Shown here in pieces: positions 34,002 through 42,510 of a stretch of 64,000 nt of DNA. This stretch comes from a virus. The stretch is taken from the IMG/VR virus record IMGVR_UViG_3300013104_000024, positions 21,895 to 85,894 of that record; one strand, 5' to 3'. The notes beneath the pieces are model-generated. The model was given only the letters and a program-made list of their open reading frames with translations. It was not told the DNA's origin and ran no database searches. The position numbers and the translations under genes are program-made. The first letter of the stretch is position 1. Every line of letters starts with the position of its first letter.

Positions 34002-35108
34002 ATGTACAGCTTATTCAATTCCATGCCAGAATCTTTGAGCGCTGTCGCGAGAGTGCCGGGATGGAATAACATTCGCGATGGGCTGAAACGAAATCTGGAC
34101 ACGGTGATTCGGTACTACCGCAATCACCCAATGGCAGTTCAATCCGACCATTTCTTGGTGCGACTGATCCAGTCCATCGATGTGCCGTTGTCGCAAAACA
34201 TCGAACGCTACGTCGATAACGTGCAAGCCATGGCGTTGAATCTCTCGATGGCGTTAAAGATGACGTCGTCCATTTACCGGGGGCAGATTTTCCCCGGAGT
34301 CTTCTATGGTCCCGAAACCTTTGAAGTACTGGTCGCGGACAATGAAGACTTTGATGTCTTTGATGCGGAAAAGAACTGGAAGGATTTGCAACCCATCCGA
34401 GTCCTTCGTCATCCCATTACTGACATCGCTTTAAAATTACCTAATGGCGTGGATAACTCCACCGATTCAGGGGTTGCAGTAATCCTGATCAACATCCCCA
34501 TGCTGGCTGCCATGTACCGGTCGTTTCGACTGGAGCAAGCCAACTGGCAGGAGTTGTATCAGGAAAACCAGATGAGTACGATGCAGTTCGTGCACATGTA
34601 CGTCTTGCCGAATATGCTCTACTCGCATCTGGATCTCGCCATCTTTAACCGCATCCATGCAATTGCACGCGGTGCTCCGATTGGAGAAGCCAAACGGCCT
34701 CATTCGTTCCCGTTGGTTGATTGGGATCAGCGACTGACGCAATGGCAAACCAAGATGCTGGAGTTGATGGAAAAGATTGGTCGGGACTTTCGTGGCATGA
34801 TGCATGAGATCCCGATGGTGACTGCACGCGATCTGGATGATGTCATGAAGTTGCCCGACATCGTGCCGACGCAGCAAGTCGTCTGGTCGTTGAGCATTTC
34901 CCGCTTGCCGGTATTGGACTTCTTGGTCCGTGTCAGTAAGGCAGGTGCGTCGACTACCAATCGCAACGAAGTGAACTATGTACTGCGTCAGATCCGCATG
35001 TACAAGCGCAACAGCATGATGAAGGTCTTGACGCCTAACGTCTTGACCGAAGTCATGTTCGAGATCGATACCATCGAAAACATGTTGGTGGATGTCAACG
35101 GCCGTTAA
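34002..35108 (+). CDS. Unknown conserved-looking protein, possibly virion
   Basis: 368 residues, helical and Met-rich, no motif I know. The ATG at 34002 was preferred to a frame starting 60 bases earlier, whose extra residues look non-coding. It stands alone on the plus strand between minus-strand units and ends at a strong bidirectional terminator. The size, the absence of membrane segments and the isolated position would fit a late structural gene. Confidence 0.72.
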   Translation: MYSLFNSMPESLSAVARVPGWNNIRDGLKRNLDTVIRYYRNHPMAVQSDHFLVRLIQSIDVPLSQNIERYVDNVQAMALNLSMALKMTSSIYRGQIFPGVFYGPETFEVLVADNEDFDVFDAEKNWKDLQPIRVLRHPITDIALKLPNGVDNSTDSGVAVILINIPMLAAMYRSFRLEQANWQELYQENQMSTMQFVHMYVLPNMLYSHLDLAIFNRIHAIARGAPIGEAKRPHSFPLVDWDQRLTQWQTKMLELMEKIGRDFRGMMHEIPMVTARDLDDVMKLPDIVPTQQVVWSLSISRLPVLDFLVRVSKAGASTTNRNEVNYVLRQIRMYKRNSMMKVLTPNVLTEVMFEIDTIENMLVDVNGR

Positions 35109-35148
35109 GGGCATATCGGGGAGGCCAAAAGCCTCCCCTCTTTATGCC
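35109..35148. terminator. Bidirectional terminator
   Basis: Eight-pair stem GGGGAGGC/GCCTCCCC (35118-35138) framed by GGGCATAT and TTTATGCCG, between the plus-strand 368-residue gene and the minus-strand micro membrane protein genes. Confidence 0.85.
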
Positions 35149-35157
35149 GTTGGTCTC

Positions 35158-35286
35158 TTAGCGCCGCCAGCGCTTCAGATCGCAAGGATCGGGCAACCAG
35201 TACCGGGTCGTTGCGATCCCGATCAAGGTTGCCACGCTCAATGCGCCGAGCACCAATTTAGCCGTTGTTGGAAGACTGCTTATCAT
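35158..35286 (-). CDS. Micro membrane protein (42 residues)
   Basis: ATG at 35286 lies inside the preceding gene, shortly after GAGCAAGG; the product begins MISSLPTTAKLVLGALSVAT and has one hydrophobic helix (about 9-28) then a short basic cytoplasmic end (CDLKRWRR). Below usual length cut-offs, but the coupled start, clean hydrophobic segment and stop just before the terminator support it. Last gene of the polymerase/P-loop unit. Confidence 0.6.
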   Translation of the reverse strand: MISSLPTTAKLVLGALSVATLIGIATTRYWLPDPCDLKRWRR

Positions 35287-35440
35287 CCTTGCTCACCACG
35301 TCCTTGATGTTGTTGGTAACGTTGGTGACGGTTTGATCGACCTGTGCCGAGGTCTTCTTGAACCACGGACCATAGCGCACCGCTACGACACAGGCGATGA
35401 CAAAACCGATACCGCCGTAAATGACAAGATGGGAAATCAC
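35258..35440 (-). CDS. Micro membrane protein (60 residues)
   Basis: GTG start at 35440 overlaps the preceding stop (GTGA) with GGGG ten bases upstream. One hydrophobic helix at about 4-22 (HLVIYGGIGFVIACVVAV) and a polar helical C terminus rich in Asn, Thr, Val and Lys (VDQTVTNVTNNIKDVVSKDD). Topology suggests a small inner-membrane protein. A holin/spanin-like role is possible but unsupported. Confidence 0.65.
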   Translation of the reverse strand: MISHLVIYGGIGFVIACVVAVRYGPWFKKTSAQVDQTVTNVTNNIKDVVSKDDKQSSNNG

Positions 35441-35856
35441 GATGTAGTACCCCTTTGTGCGTCGACGATCTCCGACAACTGTGAGTTGTAGCCGATCATC
35501 CACAAGATGGCGTCAAACGCCGTGTTCGACGTCAGTTTCGCCAGATACGGGTTTGACAACACGGGCTGTTTCTGCAAACAAGCCTCGCGTCCTTCCCCAT
35601 ATGCTTTCTCATGGGAAATCTGCAAAGGAGACAACTGGCGAAGTCCCTCTTCCTTCAATACCACCACCGGCTTGGTGCGTTCCAGTTCAGATTGCCAGTC
35701 TGCGCCAGTCAGGTTCAGTTCTTGTTGCCATGCTTCCGGGTTGTCGAACCGATAGGGAACTCGCATTGCCCGCATCAGGATTTCGATTTCACCAAGGAGT
35801 GCTGATTTACCCGAACCGACCGGCCCTCGAACGACGATTTCGACTTCTTGATCCAT
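35437..35856 (-). CDS. Small P-loop NTPase
   Basis: 139 residues beginning MDQEVEIVVRG then GPVGSGKS (Walker A, 11-18). No clear Walker B or helicase motif; the central KPVVVLKEEGL (about 62-72) has a strand followed by Glu residues that could act as one. The length suits a minimal nucleotide-binding switch or kinase-like protein. It lies between two micro membrane protein genes and overlaps one of them, so it may act at the membrane. Substrate unknown. Confidence 0.72.
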   Translation of the reverse strand: MDQEVEIVVRGPVGSGKSALLGEIEILMRAMRVPYRFDNPEAWQQELNLTGADWQSELERTKPVVVLKEEGLRQLSPLQISHEKAYGEGREACLQKQPVLSNPYLAKLTSNTAFDAILWMIGYNSQLSEIVDAQRGTTS

Positions 35857-35860
35857 ACAG

Positions 35861-36010
35861 CTACTCCTTTTCGGATGTTTGTTTCAGCCACTCGAAATAG
35901 CCCGGCGGCGGTTCCGGTATTCTGGATGGCGGCTTCATCCAGATCACTTTCATCGCCATCGCAACCAGTATGACAATTCCCCCAATCAGCAAACCTTGCA
36001 CGGTAGCCAT
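35861..36010 (-). CDS. Micro membrane protein (49 residues)
   Basis: The ATG overlaps the polymerase stop (TAATG). The product begins MATVQGLLIGGIVILVAMAM, a single membrane helix, followed by a Pro-rich part and a short charged end. AAGGAG inside its stop serves the P-loop gene five bases downstream. Too short for automatic calling but strongly supported by coupling and hydrophobic pattern. Confidence 0.65.
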   Translation of the reverse strand: MATVQGLLIGGIVILVAMAMKVIWMKPPSRIPEPPPGYFEWLKQTSEKE

Positions 36011-38220
36011 TAGTAGTAGTCCGAGAAGAGCTTCGTCCTTTTATCGTTGAGCAGGTAAATCCCGAACGATTCAGCGATCTTGTAAAAGACAGCTGTCGAT
36101 TCGATGATCATGTTGCGCACGTCCACGACCTGCAACAACTCCTTCGGGATTCCTCGCACCGTCACGATCTGTTCCGGCAGCAGCACCATCCCAAGATACC
36201 GCTTGTTGTGTTTCTTCATCCACGCAGTCAACCGATCCGCCAATGCCCGGTTTTCCATCTTCGCCAACCATTCAATCGTCTTACCCGACGTATCCAGATT
36301 GGTGGAGAGTTTCAAACAGGTGTACGGAGGTGGGGGCACTTGACCGTAGTCTTGCGCGAAAACGTCTTCCCACATCGTGTGGAAACGATAGGGCGTACGC
36401 GAGAGGAACGCAGCGTCCGTTTCCTTTTCTTTGCGCTTGTACGACTCCAGCGGGTTGACTCGGCCAAAGCGGAAGAAGTCGTGCGAACCCAACTCGATCG
36501 AGTGCTTGATGTTACGCTCGATATCCGCGAACTTCTTCAAGTAAGCCTTCAAGTCAATCAGCTCACCCTTCATGATGTTCTCCATCGTCTCCACCATCGT
36601 GTCCTTGGCGATCTTCATGATCTCCTTGTTCACGTTGGAGTTCTTCAGGTGAACACCCTTAATCTCGGGCTTGAGCTTGTCGTACACCTTCCCTTCTTGC
36701 GACGAGATGACCGCGAAATAATGCTTGGCTTCGTTGGTCGGAACGAACACGTCGAACTTGAACTCGTTCTTCATCGCGATGTTGTGGATCATCGAGTTGT
36801 CGATGCCAAAGTTCGCTGACATGCGAGCAAGCACGTGCGTGATCGTCGCCGACGCCATGTAGATCATGGTCGTCGAGAGGTTGTTCTCCTCGTCGCTAAA
36901 TCCCACTTTCCCGAATGCCCACTCGACCCATTCCTGTGCCGTGAAAATCGTGGAGTCCGTATCCGACATCAACGCGGTATGTCGGATGGATTCCGGGAAA
37001 TATGCCATCGATGCAGGCACGTTATCCGTCACAAAGAACGTACTGATGAAGTCGGCGTAATCCTGCACCGTGCTGTAGATGTTCTCGATCGTCGAGGCAG
37101 CAACTGCGTAGGGCTTCGGATGCTCCTTGAGCTTATCCGGATCGATACCCTTGGTCACATGCGAGCAGATCGTGATGCCGAGGTTACGCTGATCTTCGAA
37201 GCAACGCTTAAATGCGCTGTCCGGATCGGGATGCTCCGTATCGACACGCTTGGAAAGCCGCATGACCAATTCACGTGCCAACGCGTCGTTGTACTTACGG
37301 ATGTGGTAGAAGTCACCCGTGTAGACAAACGCTGCGCGCTGCAAGGGCGACAAGTTCTTCGCCAGCATGTAAAGACGCATGTGCGTGTCCGTGTTACGCC
37401 ACGTCGTGCCCCAGTAATGCTTGGCCGAGTAATCGATCACATCGATCACGTCTTCAGCTGTGGGCAGATACATCCCGTACTTCTGGATCACGGCTTCCAA
37501 TTGCTTGTAGTCCGTGTGTCGGATGATCGAGACGATGTTGTTCGTGCAGATCGCAGGAGACCAGTAATGGCGATTACCAGCCAAGAACTTCTCGTTGTTG
37601 GCATTGCCATAGCCCGAGGTCGCGCGGCAGGTTGAGGTCAGGGTCGAGTGAGCCGTCTTGTTAAAGAGCGGCGTAGACGTCGAGTTGTGGCCGCCAGACA
37701 GGGAGTTGTTCTTCTGCTTGGCGTAGACCTGTTCCACTTTCTTGAAGTCGTACAACGCAGCCTGTCGGACCCACTCTGCATGCTGGCCATTCTTCTTCGC
37801 CGCATCACGCGCCATTTCCGCCGTGAACATCTCGTGCTTGGCTTTGTTGCGCCGTTTCTTGCCCTGTCCGATGTAAAGTGCGTAGAGCGACTTTTTCTTC
37901 TTCGGGTGCAGATACGTCGTGAACGTCGGTGCGATGATGTCGTTTTCTTTGACACTCGTGGTCAGAAACCACGAGAGCGTATTCTCTTTCAACTCACGAT
38001 CGCCATGATCGTTACGTTCCGTGAAGGTAATCTTCGGATCACGGAATTCGAATCGACCGCCTTTGGCCAAGGTTCCCTTGATGTAGTTATGGCAGTCGAG
38101 GTAGGAGCGACCCGTCATGAGCGACAGGTAGGTCGACGCTTGGTCGAGATAATGCTTCAGAACGTTGATATCGCGCTTGTATTCTTCGGGTTTTCGCACG
38201 AAGGGATTCACCAATTCCAT
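36010..38220 (-). CDS. Family-B-like DNA polymerase, palm/fingers chain (split polymerase)
   Basis: 736 residues. KQKNNSLSGG (168-177) corresponds to the family B motif K...NSxYG that binds incoming nucleotide, and SDTDST (419-424) is motif C with the two catalytic aspartates; ATSGYGNANN near 202 is a further conserved-looking Gly/Asn stretch. The proofreading exonuclease motifs are absent, so that domain must be encoded elsewhere, as expected for phiKZ-type phages whose polymerase is divided. It would replicate the genome inside the phage nucleus. GGAG precedes the ATG. Three micro membrane proteins and a P-loop protein follow in the same unit. Confidence 0.8.
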   Translation of the reverse strand: MELVNPFVRKPEEYKRDINVLKHYLDQASTYLSLMTGRSYLDCHNYIKGTLAKGGRFEFRDPKITFTERNDHGDRELKENTLSWFLTTSVKENDIIAPTFTTYLHPKKKKSLYALYIGQGKKRRNKAKHEMFTAEMARDAAKKNGQHAEWVRQAALYDFKKVEQVYAKQKNNSLSGGHNSTSTPLFNKTAHSTLTSTCRATSGYGNANNEKFLAGNRHYWSPAICTNNIVSIIRHTDYKQLEAVIQKYGMYLPTAEDVIDVIDYSAKHYWGTTWRNTDTHMRLYMLAKNLSPLQRAAFVYTGDFYHIRKYNDALARELVMRLSKRVDTEHPDPDSAFKRCFEDQRNLGITICSHVTKGIDPDKLKEHPKPYAVAASTIENIYSTVQDYADFISTFFVTDNVPASMAYFPESIRHTALMSDTDSTIFTAQEWVEWAFGKVGFSDEENNLSTTMIYMASATITHVLARMSANFGIDNSMIHNIAMKNEFKFDVFVPTNEAKHYFAVISSQEGKVYDKLKPEIKGVHLKNSNVNKEIMKIAKDTMVETMENIMKGELIDLKAYLKKFADIERNIKHSIELGSHDFFRFGRVNPLESYKRKEKETDAAFLSRTPYRFHTMWEDVFAQDYGQVPPPPYTCLKLSTNLDTSGKTIEWLAKMENRALADRLTAWMKKHNKRYLGMVLLPEQIVTVRGIPKELLQVVDVRNMIIESTAVFYKIAESFGIYLLNDKRTKLFSDYY

Positions 38221-38280
38221 TCTTCTTTGCTCCGGTTTGGTACACTCGTACTATTGATCCCGCCACTGAAAAAAGAATCG

Positions 38281-38329
38281 ACAAAAAAAAACACGTTGAG
38301 GGGAAAAAAGGGAGACCCGAAGGTCTCCC
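38281..38329 (-). terminator. Terminator upstream of DNA polymerase
   Basis: Eight-pair stem GGGAGACC/GGTCTCCC with CGAA loop (38310-38329), followed on the minus strand by TTTTTTCCCC and then a second U-run ending TTTTTTTTTGTC. It stops minus-strand transcripts coming from the non-coding region before they enter the polymerase gene. Confidence 0.85.
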
Positions 38330-38645
38330 GAAGTTTCCTACAGACGCGTTCAAGAATGGGTGCCGCTGCACATCCCAAGCCAAAGGGGTGAGTGAAGTCC
38401 CTTCAGCGCCCCGGCAGGCCAGCGCTTTCGCACAATGGCACGGCTGACGGCCGATACAGGAGGCAGCGGCGGGTACAACACTGACGATCCAAGGTACTCC
38501 CCAGCACCCTAGTTCTAGCTACTCCCCCGCGACCACACTAGCGCAGGGTTGAACCAGCGATCCGGACGTGTCAGTTACGCCCTTACCCTCTCATGCACAA
38601 CATGGGGTGGCCAGTTAAAAAAACAGACGAGACCAATGGAATTGC
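38330..38645 (-). other. Non-coding region of 316 bases, possible structured RNA
   Basis: No convincing frame on either strand. It is more G+C-rich than most gaps and contains short inverted repeats such as AGCGC/GCGCT around GGCCTGCCGG. A U-rich stretch (minus strand, 38618-38625) follows the 138-residue gene, and a terminator closes the region at 38310, so any minus-strand RNA made here would be about 300 bases. No tRNA cloverleaf was found. Confidence 0.4.
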
Positions 38646-39062
38646 TTAGTTGCTTTTCACCGAGATCTCAATCGGTGTGCCCGAGGGCAGCAGCTGTGCC
38701 AGTGCCAACTGCACACGCGGAGCCCACGTCGCGGCATCGACATTGCCGATGGTCACTTGCAGGGTCTGTGCGTTGACGAGTTCCACGGTCGAGTCGGAGA
38801 TCCACGGAACCGCAACGATCGTCGTCTGGCCCGATTGAAGCTTCAGGCGCAGGTACTGATACTGGGTCGGATCGCTGGGTGTACCCGGCGGCAGACTCGC
38901 GTAGAGGTTCTTGTGTACTCCCCAGATGTCAACCCCCAGTTGTTGCACCGTGGTGGCATCGAGAATTGCCAACACCACCACGTTCTGGAAATTGTTCCCC
39001 AGTTGAGCCACCGGGTACACCTGGAAGGAGTACGTACTCCCGATTTGGTACTGTGTCGTCAT
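38646..39062 (-). CDS. Probable virion structural protein
   Basis: 138 residues, beta-rich, Gln/Thr/Val-rich and nearly free of charged helices (QVYPVAQLGNNFQNVVVLAI; RVQLALAQLLPSGTPIEIS). The stretch LRLKLQSGQTTIVAVPWI then STVELV resembles small structural proteins repeated in phiKZ-like virions, from memory. It lies alone before the non-coding region. Confidence 0.65.
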   Translation of the reverse strand: MTTQYQIGSTYSFQVYPVAQLGNNFQNVVVLAILDATTVQQLGVDIWGVHKNLYASLPPGTPSDPTQYQYLRLKLQSGQTTIVAVPWISDSTVELVNAQTLQVTIGNVDAATWAPRVQLALAQLLPSGTPIEISVKSN

Positions 39063-39089
39063 GATCGCCTTCGAAAAGTGACGACACGG

Positions 39090-39503
39090 TCAATACGGGA
39101 TATGGAAAAAGACTACGTCATTTCCAACCATCTTCTCGAAGGCATAAGGGAATCGATTGGCAAAGCGATAGGAATCGAACGCCTTGAATTCTTCCAGACG
39201 ATCGTAAATCGCTACCGCCAAATCGAATGTTGCTGCCTTAAGCAGATGTTGCCGCTCAACCGTGTCAAGAAATTGCTTACACGCTATACGATTGAATTGC
39301 GGCAGACTCCGAAACAACTGGATCGTCTTCTTACGATCCTTCGCGTCGATTTCATCCGAGATCTGGTTGATGATTTCGCGCAGATCGTAATTACTGACGG
39401 AATGAGGGAGTAAGTCCTTGTGGAACTTCTCCACGAGATCAGACGTGTGAAGGATGAAATTGGACGGGATGACTTGTGCAACTACCAACTCACCAAGCGC
39501 CAT
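39090..39503 (-). CDS. Tandem paralogue family, member A
   Basis: 137 residues; AGGAG seven bases before the ATG at 39503. Belongs to a run of seven adjacent genes that share a loose layout: a start FILHTSDLVEKF, helices in the middle, and an end FPYAFEKMVGNDVVFF. The last part matches member C (FPYTFRTMISDGCLFF). The family is unknown to me and lacks enzyme motifs. Confidence 0.72.
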   Translation of the reverse strand: MALGELVVAQVIPSNFILHTSDLVEKFHKDLLPHSVSNYDLREIINQISDEIDAKDRKKTIQLFRSLPQFNRIACKQFLDTVERQHLLKAATFDLAVAIYDRLEEFKAFDSYRFANRFPYAFEKMVGNDVVFFHIPY

Positions 39504-39514
39504 GTGTTCTCCTT

Positions 39515-39949
39515 TCAATGCAGCTTGTCGTCTTCGCTGGGGACGTTCATCTGAAGATCGTCGTACTCAAGCGAGCGCAGCACCAGATCCCCGTTCAGAT
39601 CCTGATAATAGCAATAGATCAGGTAACCGTTGTGGTACGCCTTGAGCTTTCGCAACTGCCCCAGGATCTCACGACCCAGTTTCAAAATCAGGCGGGAAGT
39701 CCATTCGGCATAATCGCCGTGGCCACCCTCGATCATCATGGTCTCGACGTCACGAGCATGCGACTCCAACTGCAAGTCCGCAACGTTGTCATAACCGATG
39801 CATTCGAGGATGTTTCTAAAGACCTCGCCTTCCTGTACCGGCAGATACTGAGTCAGAAACGCCAACTCAGTCGCCTCCTTTTCAGAATTGAGGATCAGGA
39901 ATTCGGGAATCATAGATGCTTTCGTTTTTAGAAAAGAATAAACATCCAT
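39515..39949 (-). CDS. Tandem paralogue family, member B
   Basis: 144 residues from 39949, or 132 from the internal ATG at 39913 (MIPEFLILNS), which would reduce the overlap with member C from 68 to 32 bases; neither has a good ribosome binding site. Shares with its neighbours the EFLILNSEKE start and the GDLVLRSLEY end; C terminus acidic. Confidence 0.68.
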   Translation of the reverse strand: MDVYSFLKTKASMIPEFLILNSEKEATELAFLTQYLPVQEGEVFRNILECIGYDNVADLQLESHARDVETMMIEGGHGDYAEWTSRLILKLGREILGQLRKLKAYHNGYLIYCYYQDLNGDLVLRSLEYDDLQMNVPSEDDKLH

Positions 39950-40355
39950 CGGAAATCATCGTTCGGAATGTGTAAGGGAAGACGCCCCGATGATAAGCCA
40001 CCATGCACAGGAGTCGCTCCTTCATTTCGAGCCCTGCGCGATAGATGATCTTCTCTAAGGCATCCATTATTGTTGGTTCATAGATTCCTTCAAAGATTCC
40101 GTACTCACCGCACGCCATGTTGACCGCGCAGTCGTGAAGGTTCTGGTGATCGCGATGCCACGACGCCTGACACCAACGATCCACGTTACAGATAGCTTCC
40201 GGAAAGAGTATGGAAAAGAAAAGGTCCCAATCAACAGGCTGCGACCAGATCATTGAAACGTCCCGACGCAGCTTCCAGAAGATATCTTCAAAATCCAGAA
40301 TCAACTGCTCCGGGAACTCCTGAAACTCAAGCCACGCCTGTTTATAATGGCCCAT
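39882..40355 (-). CDS. Tandem paralogue family, member C
   Basis: 157 residues, Trp- and Cys-rich, overlapping member D by 14 bases. Start region LILDFEDIFWKL and end FPYTFRTMISDGCLFF correspond to member A. No catalytic motif visible. Confidence 0.72.
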   Translation of the reverse strand: MGHYKQAWLEFQEFPEQLILDFEDIFWKLRRDVSMIWSQPVDWDLFFSILFPEAICNVDRWCQASWHRDHQNLHDCAVNMACGEYGIFEGIYEPTIMDALEKIIYRAGLEMKERLLCMVAYHRGVFPYTFRTMISDGCLFFSKNESIYDSRIPDPQF

Positions 40356-40809
40356 CGTACTCCTCCGGCAGTGAAACTACAGTCACTACCAAATCGTTAC
40401 CTATCCAAGCCGAGTCTTGACCCTCCGTCATCTCTGAGACTCGAAACCGATTCGAGTCTGTCAGGCGATGCAGCATCTGATCGACCTCCTCTTCGATCTG
40501 CTCGACGACGATCTGGATCACTTCTCGATCCATTTTGTTTTGTCCTTGGAGATAGTCGTGCACCAAGTGCGGACTGTGGTCCAAGGACATATCGATTGCG
40601 CGCTCCCAATCACGAGAAACCAGTCCCGCTAAAGACGTGCCCCAAACCAAATCGGAATCATAATCGCCCCAGTAACTGACCTTTTTCGAGCCAGCTCTCA
40701 GGACGGCTTCTTTGATGATATCTTTGATCCCGTTCTCGTAGAAGCTAAACAGAGGATCGTAGGCCGTATAGCGACGGACTAGATCGTCTGTATCTAAGAT
40801 CACGTGCAT
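40342..40809 (-). CDS. Tandem paralogue family, member D
   Basis: 155 residues from the ATG at 40809 (GGGG five bases upstream; a TTG precedes it). Start HVILDTDDLVRRY is the clearest version of the family's N-terminal motif, and WIGNDLVVTVVSLP the clearest C-terminal one. Acidic, helical. Confidence 0.73.
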   Translation of the reverse strand: MHVILDTDDLVRRYTAYDPLFSFYENGIKDIIKEAVLRAGSKKVSYWGDYDSDLVWGTSLAGLVSRDWERAIDMSLDHSPHLVHDYLQGQNKMDREVIQIVVEQIEEEVDQMLHRLTDSNRFRVSEMTEGQDSAWIGNDLVVTVVSLPEEYDGPL

Positions 40810-40819
40810 CAATTCCCCT

Positions 40820-41266
40820 TTACCAGCGGTTATCCTCGATCAACTGTACCGGAACAGACAAGGTGAGCACCAGATCAAACTCATTGAGCATCTGGAACTC
40901 GACCTTATCCTCTTCCATGAAGACGAGGCTTGGAAAACTAGTGGCGAGCAGGTCTACACACATCTCGAAAACCCGCTGCACACATTCCTGAACCACCGAC
41001 GGTTTCATGCCGTCTTTGATCAACAACTTTTCAGCTTGCTCCAGATCGTAGTCGGCACCTCCATGCCGACTCGACGGAGTGTTGAAGATCGCTTGACCGA
41101 GCAACTCCATGAAGAGCTTGGCGGGATAATCGAGTGCTTTGATGAGCAGCATCCCGTCACGCTGAAAGTCTTCTGAAGTGTACCGATGGTGGTCACGCAT
41201 GTACTGCTTCGCCAACATGGCAGGTTCCATGAGCGAGATGCAGTACGTCTGGGTTATGACTCGCAT
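40820..41266 (-). CDS. Tandem paralogue family, member E
   Basis: 148 residues, overlapping member F by 13 bases. N-terminal motif degenerate; C-terminal FQMLNEFDLVLTLSVP fits the family. Helical, acidic, two Cys in the middle. Function unknown. Confidence 0.7.
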   Translation of the reverse strand: MRVITQTYCISLMEPAMLAKQYMRDHHRYTSEDFQRDGMLLIKALDYPAKLFMELLGQAIFNTPSSRHGGADYDLEQAEKLLIKDGMKPSVVQECVQRVFEMCVDLLATSFPSLVFMEEDKVEFQMLNEFDLVLTLSVPVQLIEDNRW

Positions 41267-41970
41267 TCCTGCGACTCCCGTTTCAGTCGCTCGTGGTAGA
41301 TGTAGATCCGATAGTCAATAAACGCATCGATGACCAAGTCACCCCCCATGCGCCGGACCGTATAGATCACCCACTTGTTTGAACCCATGAATTCACGGAC
41401 GTTTGAAAGAATGGGGTCGAGCAGATAGAAGATCTCCGAGATGAAATACTCAGCCGCCTGAAGATCCACCTTCCTCAACTCCTCGAAATCTGCCAGCATT
41501 TCTTCCGACAGATAACTTTCGAGCAAGTTGACGAGTCCCTTACCCTCTTTCTCGAACACCGGAATCCGCGAGTGACTGTAGTCGCTCACGTAATCCTCGA
41601 TGAAGTTCAACATCCGCACCGGATCGGACGGTTCGACTTTGAGCCGGACGGTATCTTTGGCTCTGACGACCAGCCGATCATGTTGATCGTAAATGTCTTG
41701 GCTCGTTATGTCCTTCCACGACTTAACGGGCACATGTACTACCTCCCCCGGTTTCAGGGGATCTTTATCCGTCACCATGCAGTAGGAGTTCTTGCTGAAG
41801 TCCATCACTGCGCGACTGGAGTAATCGAAGTAGAGTTGCTCTCCTGTGTAAGGTTTGAAGTAATGGCCATACGTGCGCTCCATTCGGTCGGCTATATCGA
41901 GGATGTCGATGTATGCTTTCCGGCTGGAATGCTCGTTCTGGGTAATTTCTTCCAAAAGCGCGAGGTCCAT
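41254..41970 (-). CDS. Tandem paralogue family, member F (longest)
   Basis: 238 residues, the largest of the run. The C-terminal RMGGDLVIDAFIDYRI fits the family motif; an extra N-terminal region of about 90 residues contains beta-like stretches (VVHVPVKSWKDI). Nine bases separate it from member G. Confidence 0.72.
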   Translation of the reverse strand: MDLALLEEITQNEHSSRKAYIDILDIADRMERTYGHYFKPYTGEQLYFDYSSRAVMDFSKNSYCMVTDKDPLKPGEVVHVPVKSWKDITSQDIYDQHDRLVVRAKDTVRLKVEPSDPVRMLNFIEDYVSDYSHSRIPVFEKEGKGLVNLLESYLSEEMLADFEELRKVDLQAAEYFISEIFYLLDPILSNVREFMGSNKWVIYTVRRMGGDLVIDAFIDYRIYIYHERLKRESQECES

Positions 41971-41978
41971 GTTGTTTC

Positions 41979-42371
41979 TTAGAATTTCAAATCGGATTGC
42001 ATGCCATTTCGATAGTACTGAATGTACAGATCCGCTACCTGGTCTGCGTAGTGGAGATCGACTTGGACGAATGGGTTCTCGTAAATACGTGGTGCTTTGA
42101 TGTGGGCTGGGATCAAGCGCTCCAGCGGCACTGATAATGCTCGGTCAAGCTTGTTGCGTATCTTTCGGTACGGGTCTAATCGTTGAATGTGACCGATGCA
42201 GGATAGACCGTAGACCACCTCGATCTCTTCCCGTATTATCCACTCGAAGACGTGTTTCTCACTCGCATACGTGCTGGGGTGATACTTAGCCAACACGAAT
42301 GCCAGAGGCCCCTTCAGATACGCAACCAGCTCGCTGGCATCCTGGATCAAGGTTGCGTTATAGTTTGGCAT
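41979..42371 (-). CDS. Tandem paralogue family, member G (first of the run)
   Basis: 130 residues; start region NATLIQDASELVAYL resembles the family N-terminal motif, C-terminal part more diverged (FVQVDLHYADQVADL). Its upstream side is the tRNA terminator with TTTATGCCGC, so transcription of the seven-gene run probably starts here. Confidence 0.7.
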   Translation of the reverse strand: MPNYNATLIQDASELVAYLKGPLAFVLAKYHPSTYASEKHVFEWIIREEIEVVYGLSCIGHIQRLDPYRKIRNKLDRALSVPLERLIPAHIKAPRIYENPFVQVDLHYADQVADLYIQYYRNGMQSDLKF

Positions 42372-42510
42372 CGATTTTCCCGGCTTGGTACTACAATATT
42401 GAGGGGTATGATAAAAAAGGATACGACAGACGCTTATACGCGTTTCTGGCGCGTTCTAGAGGCATTCCTGAACCCATTTCTATCTGGCCGTGCTCCAAGG
42501 AGTTAGCGGC

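Noticed and set aside
38390-38600. Possible tRNA in the gap before the polymerase gene (GGTTCAACCC looks like a T loop)
   Set aside because: The flanking bases do not form a T stem or acceptor stem on either strand.
39515-42371. CRISPR-like or simple repeat array underlying the paralogue run
   Set aside because: The likeness is only at protein motif level; no direct DNA repeats with regular spacing are visible anywhere in the window.
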